The notes under the pieces were generated by a model. It had not been told where the DNA came from, ran no database searches, and was given only the letters and a program-made list of their open reading frames with translations. Made by a program: the position numbers and the translations under genes. Positions 47,666 to 59,930 of a DNA stretch of 64,000 nucleotides are shown piece by piece (within the stretch, counting starts at the first letter, position 1; each line of letters starts with the position of its first letter). Origin of the DNA: Vitis vinifera (lineage: Eukaryota > Streptophyta > Magnoliopsida > Vitales > Vitaceae); assembly GCF_030704535.1 (NCBI RefSeq), contig NC_081820.1, positions 25,352,001-25,416,000 on the forward strand, in the 5' to 3' direction.

Positions 47666-48774
47666 TTATTCAATTTCTGAGATGACTGTTAACTCTTGTT
47701 GGGGGTATCTTTTAGATGTGCTTGCATTTGTTTTTGTTGGAGTAGTGCAAGTGAAAGGATTGGGAGGCGTGGATAAATTATGTTCTCCTTCTAACATTTG
47801 AACCACAAGCTTCATAGAAGGACGATCCGTTGGGAACCATTGAATACACCAAAGTCCAATAATTGTCAATTTTTTTACTATTTGAGTATCTCCTTCTTCA
47901 TTAATTCGAATTTGTAGCTCTTCACCTTGATCTAGATGATTATAAATCCATTATGGGAAGTAAACTTGGCTAGTGTTCTCCACAGTAACATCAATATTCT
48001 TCCTTCCTCCTACCATTTCAAGTAATAGCATTCCATAGCTAAAAACATCTGACTTGTAAGACACATTTCCTAAATTCCTGGATAACATCTCTGGAGCAAT
48101 ATAGCCCATGGTCCTCCTAGCTGTAGTCATAGAAACTGCACTTTGTTCCTTGGAACATAATTTGGCAAGGCCAAAATAAGCTATTTTTGGATTAAAATTG
48201 TGATCAAGTAAAATATTATGAGGTTTGATATCAAAATGGAGGATTCTTTGATCACAACCTTGGTGAAGATATTCAATTCCTTTGGCAATACCTAAAGCAA
48301 TATCTTGAAGCTTTTTCCAACTAAGTGAATGGTTTTTAATTGTTCTTGAAAATATGAACTTTTCTAGCGACTCATTTGGCAAGAACTCATAAATAAGAGC
48401 TCGTCAAAATCCATCAGCACAAAAGCCAACTAAGCGAACAACATTCACATGGTGGATTCTACCCATGGTTCCCATTTCATTAAGAAACTCCTCCCCATTT
48501 CCATTGGTGTTGTTCAGGATCTTGACTGCAACATGAACTTCGTCAAACAACTTTCCCTTATACACTGTTCCATAACCTCCTTCACCCAATTTATCTTGGA
48601 ATTGGTTTGTGATCTTCTTAATATCAGCATAAGAGTATCTTGTAGGCTTGAGAGCTTAATCTTCCAAAAACTTTTCAATCTTTATTTGATTGTTTCTTTC
48701 TAATTTCTTCCAGCTATATACACGATGGAGTGCAACGGTTCCAATAATAAGAAGAATGAAACCAAGGGTTATAC
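47666..48774 (-). pseudogene. Gene D: LRK10L-type kinase exon, pseudogene without ectodomain
   Basis: A single kinase exon of the B/E subfamily, with an acceptor at 48775-48776 and start ITLGFILLIIGTVALHRVY (transmembrane). It has three in-frame stops: TAA at 48656-48658 (FLED*AL, a 3-bp deletion), TGA at 48404-48406 (CADGF*RALIY) and TAA at 47951-47953 (YFP*WIYNH, Glu in gene E). The other motifs survive: [20 protein letters not shown], and FGLAKL preceded by Tyr instead of the catalytic DFG Asp (KIAYFGLAKL). The stop codons and the lost DFG Asp both rule out a catalytic kinase. A degenerate hinge exon may sit near 48892-48919. No ectodomain exon exists upstream; the duplicated block at 49011 begins there instead. 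Confidence 0.9.
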
Positions 48775-49010
48775 CTGCATAAAGAGAAAAATATCTTTTG
48801 CTAGTAAATGAAAGGGAAAAATATGCAAGTTGTGAAACCATCATTTCTCTATTTTCTCACAACAGATAAAGCATGAGCAAATAAAAATTACTTGTAACCA
48901 TTGGTTTTTTTTATGCACCTGCAAAAGATGTAAAATTATCAATTACTTGTGGTGATAATTTCTATCTTATTAAAAAAAAGTAGATATCTCATGGGTTTAA
49001 TTTTCTCCAT

Positions 49011-52000
49011 TGGGTATGGACTAGAAGCATTTTTTCAAAAATCTGAAAATTCAGATGTTGAAAATCATGTCATTTATCCATATTTATCTCATGTATAATT
49101 GCTACTCAGGAGAAACATTTGATAGGTTTTGGGGTTTATGCAATTTTGAAGGAAGGAAAAAGCTTTTTAATTTACCTCCCTCAATTTTCATTTCTTAGGA
49201 TTCAAGTGGTAATCTTAAATGAACTTCAACATTTGTTTTTCACCAACCATTCTTTTACTTCTATACAAATCCTGTAATCTCATGTATGGGGCAAATGCAA
49301 TTTTGTGATTATCTAACTTCTTAAAAATCAGGAATTGAATTCTTAGGCTCATTTTTACATTTTTAATTCAGCTGATTGACATAAGCTTGATATTTGTTCT
49401 TTGAGTGGAAATTTTGATGCTTACAAGAGAGACACTTTACTAATTTTAGCTACTAGGTTGAAGGCATTTGGTTTTTCTTCCTGCAATTTACTAATTATCA
49501 AATTCCTTTTCTTTTTGGTTGGTTTTTCCCTTTCCTTTCTGTTTTCATTTAAGGCCACCATATCTCAGGCAATTCACATCTTGAGAGAGTTAGCTCCAAC
49601 CAAATTGGCAAGAGAGTTAGCTATAGATCAAGGTATAATAGCCAAGATTGGCTTATAAATATCTGAGAATGAAAATCTTACCATTCTTTCATTCTCTTTT
49701 ATTGAGCACCCCTTATCCTTAATGTAGAATATTTGAAACTCAATGGTACAAAGAGATACAAAATTCAGAAGCATTTTTATATTTCACATATGTCATAGAG
49801 GTCTAATTGAAAGACTAATTGAAAGAATCAAACTTTGAGTCTTAGGTGTTCAGCTATATGTTATAACATGTCTGACAGGTCTAATATGCCTAATTTGGCA
49901 AATAAGATGTTAGCAAGATGTGGGTTAGTTTAGGAGGTCCCACAACACAAGGCAAGCCACTTATAAGATTAAGCAGTCTGATTAGGAATACATTGTTTGG
50001 CTTCACAAGTTAATACAAGGCAAAATTAAAACATTAATAATTTGATTTTAACCAAAATTGATGTCTTAACCACCATGTTTCCTTTCTAAATGAATTAAGA
50101 TGGTTCAATTTGAATGGAACCTAATTAATTGGGAGATTCAAATAAGGTCACGTGCTGTTAGAAATCGTTGCGAAGAGGAACTAACACAAACTTTTGATCA
50201 AACTTTGTCCTGCATCATGTTTGGCCCTCGAACCCATATTTCACCTAATTGATTTGGTGGAAGAGGCTTCAATGTATTCACACTAACTATTTGGGATTCA
50301 TTTTTTTTTCTTTGTTCCTTTTTGGTTTTCAAGTTATAGATCATTTAATGAAAGAAATGATAACCAAAATCTTTTTTACTTTTACTTTAATGTACCTTCA
50401 TTTTTGGGTGTTAGGAGTCTTGTAGAGTGTTTTTTTTTTCCCCCTCCAATTTTTCATGTTTTTTGGTTTTCTCAAAATATAATGTAACTTCAAAGTTCCA
50501 TTGGAGAAAAACAAAAAAAAAAAAAAATGCAATCCCCATCAAAGAAACAAAGATGCATTTAATGATTTCATCTTACTAGTCCCTTTAGCCATATATCTGA
50601 AAGGGGTTTACTATTAAGCTTCTTGTTTAGCTATTTGCTAACATCAACCATCTTCTTCATCCATTGACTACCCTATGTATCAATAATTTAAAAAACTCTC
50701 CTTTCAACACTTCGTTGTGTTTTGCTAGCATAAAAACAAGTTTATAGCCTAACTCTCCACATGATACAATGAGCTATAATTCATTGAATTCCAATCTCCA
50801 ATCCTTTTACTTTCTTTTATGTCATGTTCATTTGATTTTTATTTTTCATTCTTTGACTTGGTGGGGGCAATAGGCATCTCTCTCATTTGGCTCCTACATT
50901 TTGAAGATAAGGCATTTCCTTTTTCTTTCTTTGTGTGGATGCACCTTCTATGCCTAGGTTTCTCTTAAGTTGAATAAAAAGCCAGTCTCCAATAGGGCCA
51001 ATATCATCACTCCAACGGCATGTTTGCTTATTGGCAGGGTGAACAAAGTGAGACTTTGGCAAGACAACAGTAAAAAGAAAGCATAGAAAAGTTGAAACCT
51101 TCGGAGTAGCTTTATTGTTATCTTGAAAAAAGAAGGAAACAACAAGATATTAATGAAAAAAAAAAAATCTTTCCTATTTTTCTTAGAAAATGTGATAGAA
51201 GTTTGATAAAATTAATAATTAATAGTTTCCTATTTTCTTTCTGTAGAAAAGGTAACAACATAAAACTGTTTCAGAAGTTTTACTATTAAGTCTGGATTTT
51301 ATCATGCAGGGGATTAACCTTAAGCATGATAGATAACAAGTAAACCCTTGACCAAAACAATAGGATTGCAAATGAGGCTGCCATCTCTCCAACCTCATTA
51401 CACAAAGGTGAACAATTTGATATCAGCTTACTAGTCTGGAAGAAACTTAATTTTTTTTTTTTACCTTTTGTTCATTTTTTTCGTTTTTGATATTGAATAT
51501 GCTAAAGCTAAATGTGATTGCTATGAAAGTGAATTACTTACAATAAGCATAAGAAAACTTAAAAAATGAATTTGTTTATTAACTTAATATGTTTTATAGA
51601 GCAATTTTATCATGCAATGATTTTTCCTTTCTTTCTTTCTTTTGATCATTGTATGAATTATTAAAATAATAGTAGTAATAAATAACAAGTAATATTTTTT
51701 ATAATATAAAGTTTATGTGAAAAGAAATGCTTAAGAAATTAAGTTTTCTCTAAGAAACAAATGAAAAAAGGAGTGAAATAGAAAATAATTTTTTTTTCTT
51801 GTATTCACATAATTGAAGTATCCTAAAATGATAATTAAGCATATAGAGCATCTTCTTGAGTCAATTTTGGTGTTCAAATATTGAACTTGTGAATTTATTT
51901 GTTGGCTTTGTATTTGAACTGCCCTGAACTCAATGATTGGAATTTGAAATCCTGTGCAATTTTCATGCAGGTATTAGTTTGATGCCTTTCTTTGAGGTTA

Positions 52001-52695
52001 TGATCTTTCCAAAATCCCCCCTGGTTAGATCATGAGTAGAATGAAAATTTTAGAGTCCTAAGTATGGCCTTTCTAAGGTTCTCTTTTAAAATACAGGTTA
52101 ATAGGTTCATTATGTTGCATCACTAGTTTGGTATCTCTTAAATTCTATTATTATTATGCTTGCATTCCATATTTTGACAAATTGAAAATACTAGTAGACG
52201 TTGCTTTATGTTTTTATTATAAAGCAACCAGATTTTTTATTATACTAGAAACAATCTTTATATTTTGGTTTTTTAAAATTAAGTGTTTATTACATGTTCC
52301 AAGCCTAAGCAGTTTAGTAATTTATTCTTTAAAGATGGTTTGTACTTATAAGTAGCTATCCAAGTCAAATAATCACCAAATTAAGCTTAAGGTGAAAATT
52401 TTCAAATCATGAAAATTTCACATTTGTCAAAAGAAATGAAAGAAAGCAAGTTCTTATGTGGAATGTTTATTTTTATTGATCTTAAAGGCTAAGTTCTTGG
52501 CCTGATTGCCGAAGAAGTTGTTGGACAGGTCTAAGCAGGTGAAGTTTGAAGCATTTAAAATAAATTAGAAGACCTACGTAATGATAATTATTTGCTAGTG
52601 ATAATAGTTGTAGCCTCAACCTTCTTTTGTTTATGATATTAAGACAATCGGTTTTTGTTGATCCTTAAAAACTTCAAACCTAATTTACAAATTTA
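49011..52695. repeat. Segmental duplication, copy 2 (partner 35388-38390)
   Basis: Direct copy of 35388-38390. It carries an additional ~726 bp at about 50649-51374 and a short internal duplication near 49590-49620. Its left edge lies about 240 bp upstream of the gene D kinase exon, where the rest of that gene would be expected. No gene was recognised inside. A frame at 49401-49658 is partly conserved in copy 1. Confidence 0.9.
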
Positions 52696-55050
52696 AGGGT
52701 TGGCCAAAATCTTTGGGAAAGTAATAATACACTTGGAGACTTAGTTATCTCCTTACAAGGGTTGCAAATGAAGTAATTATCATTCTTAGTCTATTTCATG
52801 CCTCATTTCAAATCTGAATTTTTCTTACTTGCTCTATTGTTGCCCAAATTTCTTAATCATTTTTCATTCTCTAATTATTCTGCCCAAGAATTTGAATAGA
52901 ACTTCCAAATAATCATCCAAATTTTCAACTCTAGACAAGCAACCACACTTGGACACTCATAGTTCCACTCTCCTTACAGTATAAGATTCTAAACTTAAGG
53001 AATTTTGATTTCTTGTTCAGTCTTACTATCTACTTTGAATGTTATTGGTAAGATTATGGTAGCTCCACACAAGTGGAATGACATGAGTAAGGTACATGTT
53101 GCTACAAGGATGAGATGGAGACCAAATTTTTTTTGTCATGATTTGAATTGTTGCCCAAAGCAGGTTCTCTAATTGCCAGGGTATAACTCTCAAATTAAGC
53201 TCATTTGTAATGTATGGGAAAATTATATGCTAATAATGTCTGAAAGCTGATGGCTAGTGACGTTTGTGTCTATATGAATGTGCTTTTGAGTTTTGAACCT
53301 TAATTTTCAATTTAGAGATTAAATATGGAATCTTGTTTTTTCTACAAATGTTGGAGATGTTACAATATTAGAACTATTGATTTTCTATGATGCCTTGATG
53401 TCTTTTGATAAACTTAGAATGAATTGTGGACTTGGGAAGGGAGGATTTCATCAATAAGCATGTAAGAAAACACCATAAGCACACGTCAATATGAAAATGA
53501 CTAAACTGGGGCATGGATACCAAAAAATGTAAACCTTGGACCTATAGTAAAATAATGGAAGTTCAAACTCTGGAAATCATGTGTTTTTCCTTTTTAAACT
53601 GATCCATGCATGGAAACATGAAAAAGATTGCTGAGGTTGTGGGCATTAACAATATATCCCTAGAGGGATAAAGCAACATCATGAAGAGAAAATTTGGAAA
53701 ATGTACACCCTTCGGCTAACCTAGAACTACAAGCTAGAACAAGAATTGGTAACAACCATGTACCTACAAAATCTACTTATAATTTCTAGGGAACTTCAGA
53801 GTATATAACACATGTGTGTGTGCATGTTTGGATGTATATATATGTTTACAAGATAAAAACAAAACCTTGTACTAAATGTAGGCAAAGGTATTCACTAGAT
53901 ATGAAAATTTCCTTGTGTCATTTGTTGAGACCAAATAAATACCTATTTGGATGTGGTGATTATATTTCAACATAGCCCTCTTGATGGTTTGGTTCTTGAA
54001 TTATGAGGCGGTGGTGTCTGTTGTACCCGTAAATTTTACTCTGTATCAAGTAATTACTAATTTATGGAAGCAAAAATTCCTTGTATCATGAAAGTAATAT
54101 CAGTTTCTTGTTCATACTATTTTGTTTGGATGTTGGGTTCCTATATTGTTCAAAATGCGATTTTGATTGCTTGATTGTTGCAACTCATATTTCATATGTT
54201 GTTTGTATTATGCCTACAGGGTAATAAGATACCATCAAATATTGGACTTGCTGAGAAGCGAAGATATCATTCTACTCTCAATGCTAATAATAGTATGCCT
54301 AGTGTTTTGCATCAGAAACACAATTGATAATATCATGGCCTCGCCCCCTAGTCCTAGTTGGTTTCTTTAGTTTTTGTCCATGAATGACACTTTATTCAAA
54401 TAAGCATTGGTGTGTTGTTATTCGTGTAATCTTTTTTCTTATTCATAGAAAGAAGTAACTATTTAAATATGTTGTTCTATATCCTCATGGATCTCTATTA
54501 ACAAAACATCAAATCTCAGAGCTTCTTGGCCTTTCTTTTTAGTGTCAAGTCACTTTCTCAATATGTTGATCTAAAAAATCTCTTTTGTGTTTTTGTAGGT
54601 TTGTTTTGTCCATGCTAATTGAGACTCACCATCAGTGTATATCCACTGTATGATTCTATTATTTTTTTGTGGAAAAAAAGGTTTATAATAGATATCATGT
54701 TCAGGAGAAACATTTTTGTTGACCTATGAGTTTTGTATTTCTCCAAATTTTGGAATATTACCATGAAGCTTTTGTGCCAATCTTGAAGGGGTTAGCCCTT
54801 TTCTTTTTTTTTTTTACCCAATCTACACTTGCTATTGGCGTTGAAAGGGATCCAGAAAAAATTGCCATTCAGTTATGAGGTGGTTGGTATAAGGTCAAGC
54901 TGCTATTGCAGCATGAAATTGAATGTAACATCAAAAGAAAGATTATGCTTACTCAAATTCTCAGAAGAAATTTTTTTCTGATCCACACCATTTTTATAGT
55001 GTTTTGAAGGATTTAATGGGTAACTTCAGAAATGAGCCTAAAAAAAACTT
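52696..55050. other. Intergenic DNA, no gene supported
   Basis: Moderately AT-rich with only short open frames of no recognisable family. A (TG/TA) microsatellite lies near 53805-53845. Nothing matches the receptor exons. Confidence 0.45.
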
Positions 55051-55389
55051 AATAATAATAACCTATAGCTGCGGCCAACTCCAAAATGCAACTATATGCC
55101 ATTTAGTGGGGGCCAAAAACAAGATGTAGTTGTAAGAACCATTTGCTGTACTTTACTGTAGCTGCTACTATTGCTTTGACTTTTGTTGCACTTTACCTGT
55201 GGTTGCTACTATTACTTTAACTTGTGTTTACGGTCACCTTCACAACTGCAACTATAAGAAATAGTTGCACCACCTATGGCTATGCCATGCGGCGGTCAGC
55301 TTGGTGTGCAACCATAATTTGCAGGCATACCATTTCTGACCTCTAGTGAGGGTCACTAGCCGCTGCTATAAGACATTATTCCTGTAGTG
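55051..55389. mobile_element. CACTA-like transposon terminus with subterminal repeats
   Basis: The segment ends with ttcctgtagtg at 55379-55389, the reverse complement of CACTACAGGAA, a typical CACTA (En/Spm) terminal repeat. The ~330 bp before it is unusually G/C-rich and full of short related motifs (gctgctataaga, ttgctactatt, gtggttgctac), as expected of subterminal repeats. I could not find the partner terminus, so the element is truncated, very old, or its other end lies farther left in a diverged form. Confidence 0.55.
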
Positions 55390-56240
55390 CTCCTTCTTAC
55401 TATTTGGACTTGGTTAATATCCTACAAGTTTGAAAATTTTGGGTATATGGTTTCTAGAGATGCATTTAAAGTTCATTCGTCGTTGGAGAATATTTGAATT
55501 TTGGGAGTTGGTAGTGGAGTATTAATTTTTCAAGGTTGAGATTTGTTGGTTTTTGGTGTAATTAGTATTCGTTAGTTTAGGGATTCCTTGTCCCACATGG
55601 ATTATGAATTGGTTTGGTCAATGCTTGGAGGCTTACATATAAGCCCATGTCCTTTTAGCTATCTTAGTGGCTTTAACCAATATTAGTATAAAGAAAGCTC
55701 TTTGCCAAGTAAAAGCCTCCTAGTTCGATATTCTTCCAATTGTGTAATTTTCTAATTTAAAAGTTAATGAATTGATTGCTATTTCCCATGGACATAGGTA
55801 AGACACTCGTATAGCACATCATAAATATTGTGTCCTTTCTTTTATCTTTGTTAATCTTATTGTTTTTGTTTCTATTTAGAGTTAGTTTACTTTTTTTTCT
55901 ATTATATATATTTGGTGTTATTTAAGTCATGTGAGATTATGCAATACAACAATAATCATTTGAGTCCTTTGGTGTGCATTAAAGCAATAATCATTTGAGT
56001 ACTATGGAATTAGGCCTTAAAACATTAATTGGTATTCCTGTTTGGTGCTATTTGAATCATATAGGACATAGGTAATAATTATTACATGTTTATATGCTTG
56101 TTGCTAGGGTATGGTGCCAATGCCTAGAGACAATATTACATTATATGGACCTTGCAAGAGGAGTTATAACTCATACATCTAATCCAAATTACAAACATAT
56201 GATGTCATAGGAGATAGCATGCAAATGGAAAAATGCTACA
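55390..56240. other. Intergenic DNA, possible solo-LTR-like piece, 3' flank of gene F
   Basis: The stretch at about 55535-55800 has the phrase gggattccttgtcccacatgg and a transcribed-looking tail, common in plant LTRs, but I could not define ends or a target-site duplication. No gene was seen. Confidence 0.3.
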
Positions 56241-59200
56241 CTACCTTCCATCTAATGTAATTGTACCCATGGAATTGCACAACGAAATTGGTGCTTCTAT
56301 TGGATTGCTCATATAATCCTCAACTAACATTTCCTCAGAGTATAGAGTAGGCTTCGGAGGCATTTCTAATAGCTCAACCTCTCCTTCCAACATCTCTAAG
56401 GCTTTGCTCATTGAAGGACGGTCTATGGGCTTCATCTGTATACACCATAGTGCAACTATTACCATTTTCCTAACAAGCTTCTTTTCATCTTCGGTGGCAT
56501 CTCCCAAGTCTATGTTATCCCCTTGATCATATCTGTCATAAATCCATGACGGAAAATATATTTGACTCGAGTGCGCTGCATTTGCATTCACATTCTTTCT
56601 TCTCCCCACCATCTCCATTAACAACATTCCAAAACTATAAACATCGGCTTTGTACGAGACACCTCCAATATTTTTATAGAACAATTCTGGAGCAATATAT
56701 CCCAATGTTCCTCGTGCAGTAGTGAGAGACACCATGCTTTCATCTGTTGAATACAATTTTGCAAGGCCAAAATCTGAAACTTTTGGTGTAAAGTCTTCAT
56801 CAAGAAGAATATTGTGTGGCTTTATATCAAAATGTAGAATTTGCATGTCACAACCTTGATGTAAGTATTCAATCCCACGTCCCACTCCAAGTGCAACCTT
56901 ATACAACCTTTCCCAGCTCAAAAAAGTGTTATTTTCTTCTTTAAGAAAAATAAACTTATCAAGAGAACCATTGGGCATGAAGTCATATATAAGTGCCCAT
57001 TTTGATCCTTGTACACAAAACCCTACCAGTTTCACCACATTAACATGATGAATTCTTCCTATTGTTGCAACCTCATTGATGAAATCTTGTCCATTAGCTT
57101 TTGACATGACCAGCACTTTCACAGCCACAATGCGACCACTTCGAAGTTTTCCTTTATATACAGAGCCAAAGCCTCCTTGACCTAATTTATTTGCAAAGTT
57201 ATGAGTCATCTTCTTTATGTTTGAATATGAGTACTTGATTGGTTGAAGATTTTTGTGACTCCGTAAGAATTCTTCAATACTATCATCTAATGATAGATGT
57301 CTCCGGTGGAACTTGTAAATCAAATAGGCAAATAGGCACAACATCCCGAGCATAGTCCTTCCTATAACTAAATACAAATCAAATGTAAAAAAAAAATGGA
57401 TATTTTAAGAAAAAGGAACAAGATATCAAAAACAAAGTTAAATCCAACAAGTATAGATGGTAGAAAAAACTATTCTACCTTCATATCAAGTAAAACACTA
57501 AGTTGTTGTGTTGTTAGAGAGCCATATGAAATAGCTACTTTAACAATCACTTTACAATGTACTGTTGCTTGGGGAGCAATTTGACGGAACTATTGGGGCC
57601 TTGGATAAGAAGACCCCAGTTTCAATTCCTTTGTTTTGACTTCTTTATATGTTAGTGGAGTTGAATTACATTTAAATTTGGGAGATAATTTTGAATTACA
57701 TCTAAATTGATTTTGCTTTGTACAGTCAAACAAAGCAAAATCAATTTGAAGTTCACTGTACAACCTTCAAATGCAAGAATTCCAAGAATTTTCATATCAA
57801 CTCTTTACAATATTGTTTTTACAAAAAATTAGTAGTTGGAATTTAGGAGGCTTACCAATAATATGCAGTATCCAGCCGCCTAGTAAAAAAGAGATGTAAC
57901 AAATTAAAAATATGGACCAATATAAGTGAGAGATATAAATAATATTAGAAGAGGAGACATGTAGGTGAAGAAAGCCTTACCAATCATGGAGGTGTTGCAG
58001 GGATAGTAAAGTCCGCAATTACCAAGTTCTTCTCGAAGTCCTATATCAAACCATCCGTGCCATGTTAGTCACAAGAAAGAATGCCCTTGATCGCCTAAAT
58101 TTTACGTTTTTTGAGAAGCAAGAAATGGAGAGATTAATTAAGATGAAAGAACTCTAAATAAATCTTTTGTCTTATTCTCATGAGAAAAAAATAATTGCAA
58201 GTAACAACCTTACCTCTGAATTTTAAGGTGTTGGGAGAAAGTAACCCCCCTGTTAACAATGAAAGTTAGATTTGTAAAAAATTAGGAAAAATGACAGAAA
58301 TAAAGATTGTATTGAAAAGCAAGTTCTAATTGGAGCCTTACTAATAAAGGGAAGGAATAAATCATTGGTTATAAACTTCCAAAGCCCTGCAAGATTAAAC
58401 CAAACCAGCGAAATTAGGGATCAAAATTGAAGACTTCTGCAAGGAAGATAAGATGGTTAGTATAAAATCACATTTCCACGAAAGCATGCACTGTAACCCC
58501 AACTCCAAAGATCAAGTATGAAAGCAGGCACTCTAAGATTATAAGATGGTTATCTTATAATTTCTTTACTCACAATTTTTCTCTGTAAGTTCTGACTGGT
58601 AGCATGTAAAGCTGGCATTCCCAATGAACTGTTCCTCGTAGCAATTTTGCCCTTTCATTTCGCATTGGCGGTTGCAGAAGAAAGGCAAAAATGAAAACTG
58701 AAGCCCCAGAAGCATATAATCTTGCAAATCTGACATCGAAAGATTGCTGGGCTCTGGAAGTGACTTCAACGGTTGAATAATAATTGATGTGCCGATGGTG
58801 CATGAATACGGAATATCTCCCACCGACACATAGTCTCCGACAACTGCATAAGCGTATGTTGGTGAGGAAGAGGAAGAGCCTCTAGTGTTGCATGGAATTA
58901 TATGAATGTAGTTGTCGTCCCTGATTGACTGCTCACAGTTCATCAAAACTATTGTATAGAATATTGGTTCAGAAGGCGAACGAGAATAAGCAGCACTCCA
59001 TTCATAACGCAAATAATATGGAGATTCATCCTTAGTGTAATATGCACCAATGGAATTAAGAGGACTGGAGATCAAACAGTTGTCCTTCTTTCGCCCAGGA
59101 TCCACTACCCGAATTGTATAATTATGGTAGTTGATCTGGGTAACCAAGTACTTCCCACCGTCCAGGTTTATCATAGTACGATCGTTTTCACAAATCAATT

Positions 59201-59396
59201 CGTACTCAGGGTAACCGCAGCTGGGGGGATCGTCTTGTAATCGAAAAGGGTAGGAAATGTTCCTCATATCTCCGCAGGAAGAGGGGCTGCAAATCTGGTA
59301 CTTGTGATGCATAGCAACACAAACTGAAAGGAAGCAGGCATGGATGACTACTGTCATGAGGCCTACTCCCACGAGTTGTGCCTCCCTTAACATCAT
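56241..59396 (-). CDS. Gene F: LRK10L/Lr10-type receptor-like kinase (non-RD), intact
   Basis: This encodes a plasma-membrane receptor-like serine/threonine kinase of about 704 residues. Exons on minus: 59396-58574, 58386-58342, 58249-58214, 58040-57981, 57879-57856 and 57367-56241. All have GT/AG borders and phase-1 joins, and the reading frame is open throughout. I chose the tandem ATG pair at 59396, as in gene A ([10 protein letters not shown] against MMFREAKLVA); a longer frame reaching 59534 lacks a signal peptide at its start. The ectodomain is GUB_WAK type ([29 protein letters not shown]). Exon 4 adds [10 protein letters not shown]. The transmembrane helix is about 330-348. The kinase has GQGGFG at 392, Lys 413, HFD at 508-510, DFG at 528 and GTLGYIAPE, with C-terminus [10 protein letters not shown]. 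It is the intact paralogue of gene A and lies head-to-head with gene E. The small-exon borders come from splice consensus only. Confidence 0.9.
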
Positions 59397-59930
59397 CAAC
59401 TTTGAGAGAGAGAGAGAGAGATGCTCTGTTTTGGGGTTGTGAGTTCCACACAGAGAGAGATACTCTGTTTTAATTGCAGCTTTCTTCAACATATTATTCT
59501 TCCCCAAACTATTTGATTTTTCAACATGGACCACACTTTCATCCTATCGCATCCAGTCAGCTGTGAGCTTCCCATTATTTAGAATCACTATGTTAAAAAT
59601 GATGCTTGAAGTTATTATGGTTTATATTGGAATTGTTTATGTTTTAAATATTACATTATTTTTAGGTCTCAACAATGGGAAAAGGATAAAGAAGTAAATA
59701 CTGATAGACCAATTTTCTACAATTTTTTCAAGTAAATTTTATATTCTGAGATAAAACTAAATTTTTATTGTAGCAGTCCTCCATCTTTTTTGTATTTCCT
59801 AAAAGCACCTGCTTCCCAAACAAACAAAGTTCTTCTCCCTTTGTACACAATTTTCAAATCTAATTACATATATATAAAGTAGGGGAGAAGCAGTGCAGAT
59901 TAAAACTATAGAGATAAGCAGTTGCTTAAA
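59397..59930. promoter_or_regulatory. Divergent promoter region between genes F and E
   Basis: 534 bp separate the two start codons. A TATA box, TATATAAAG, lies at 59871-59879, about 55 bp before the gene E ATG, so transcription should start near 59900. On the F side are a (GA)n tract at 59405-59430 within the F leader and atttgatttttcaac near 59511-59525, which corresponds to the motif upstream of gene A and in the 80-bp array. Confidence 0.6.

Noticed and set aside
59397..59534. N-terminal extension of gene F to 59534
   Set aside because: The extension is hydrophilic, precedes a clear signal peptide at 59396 and is not preserved in gene A. It is more likely 5' UTR and promoter.
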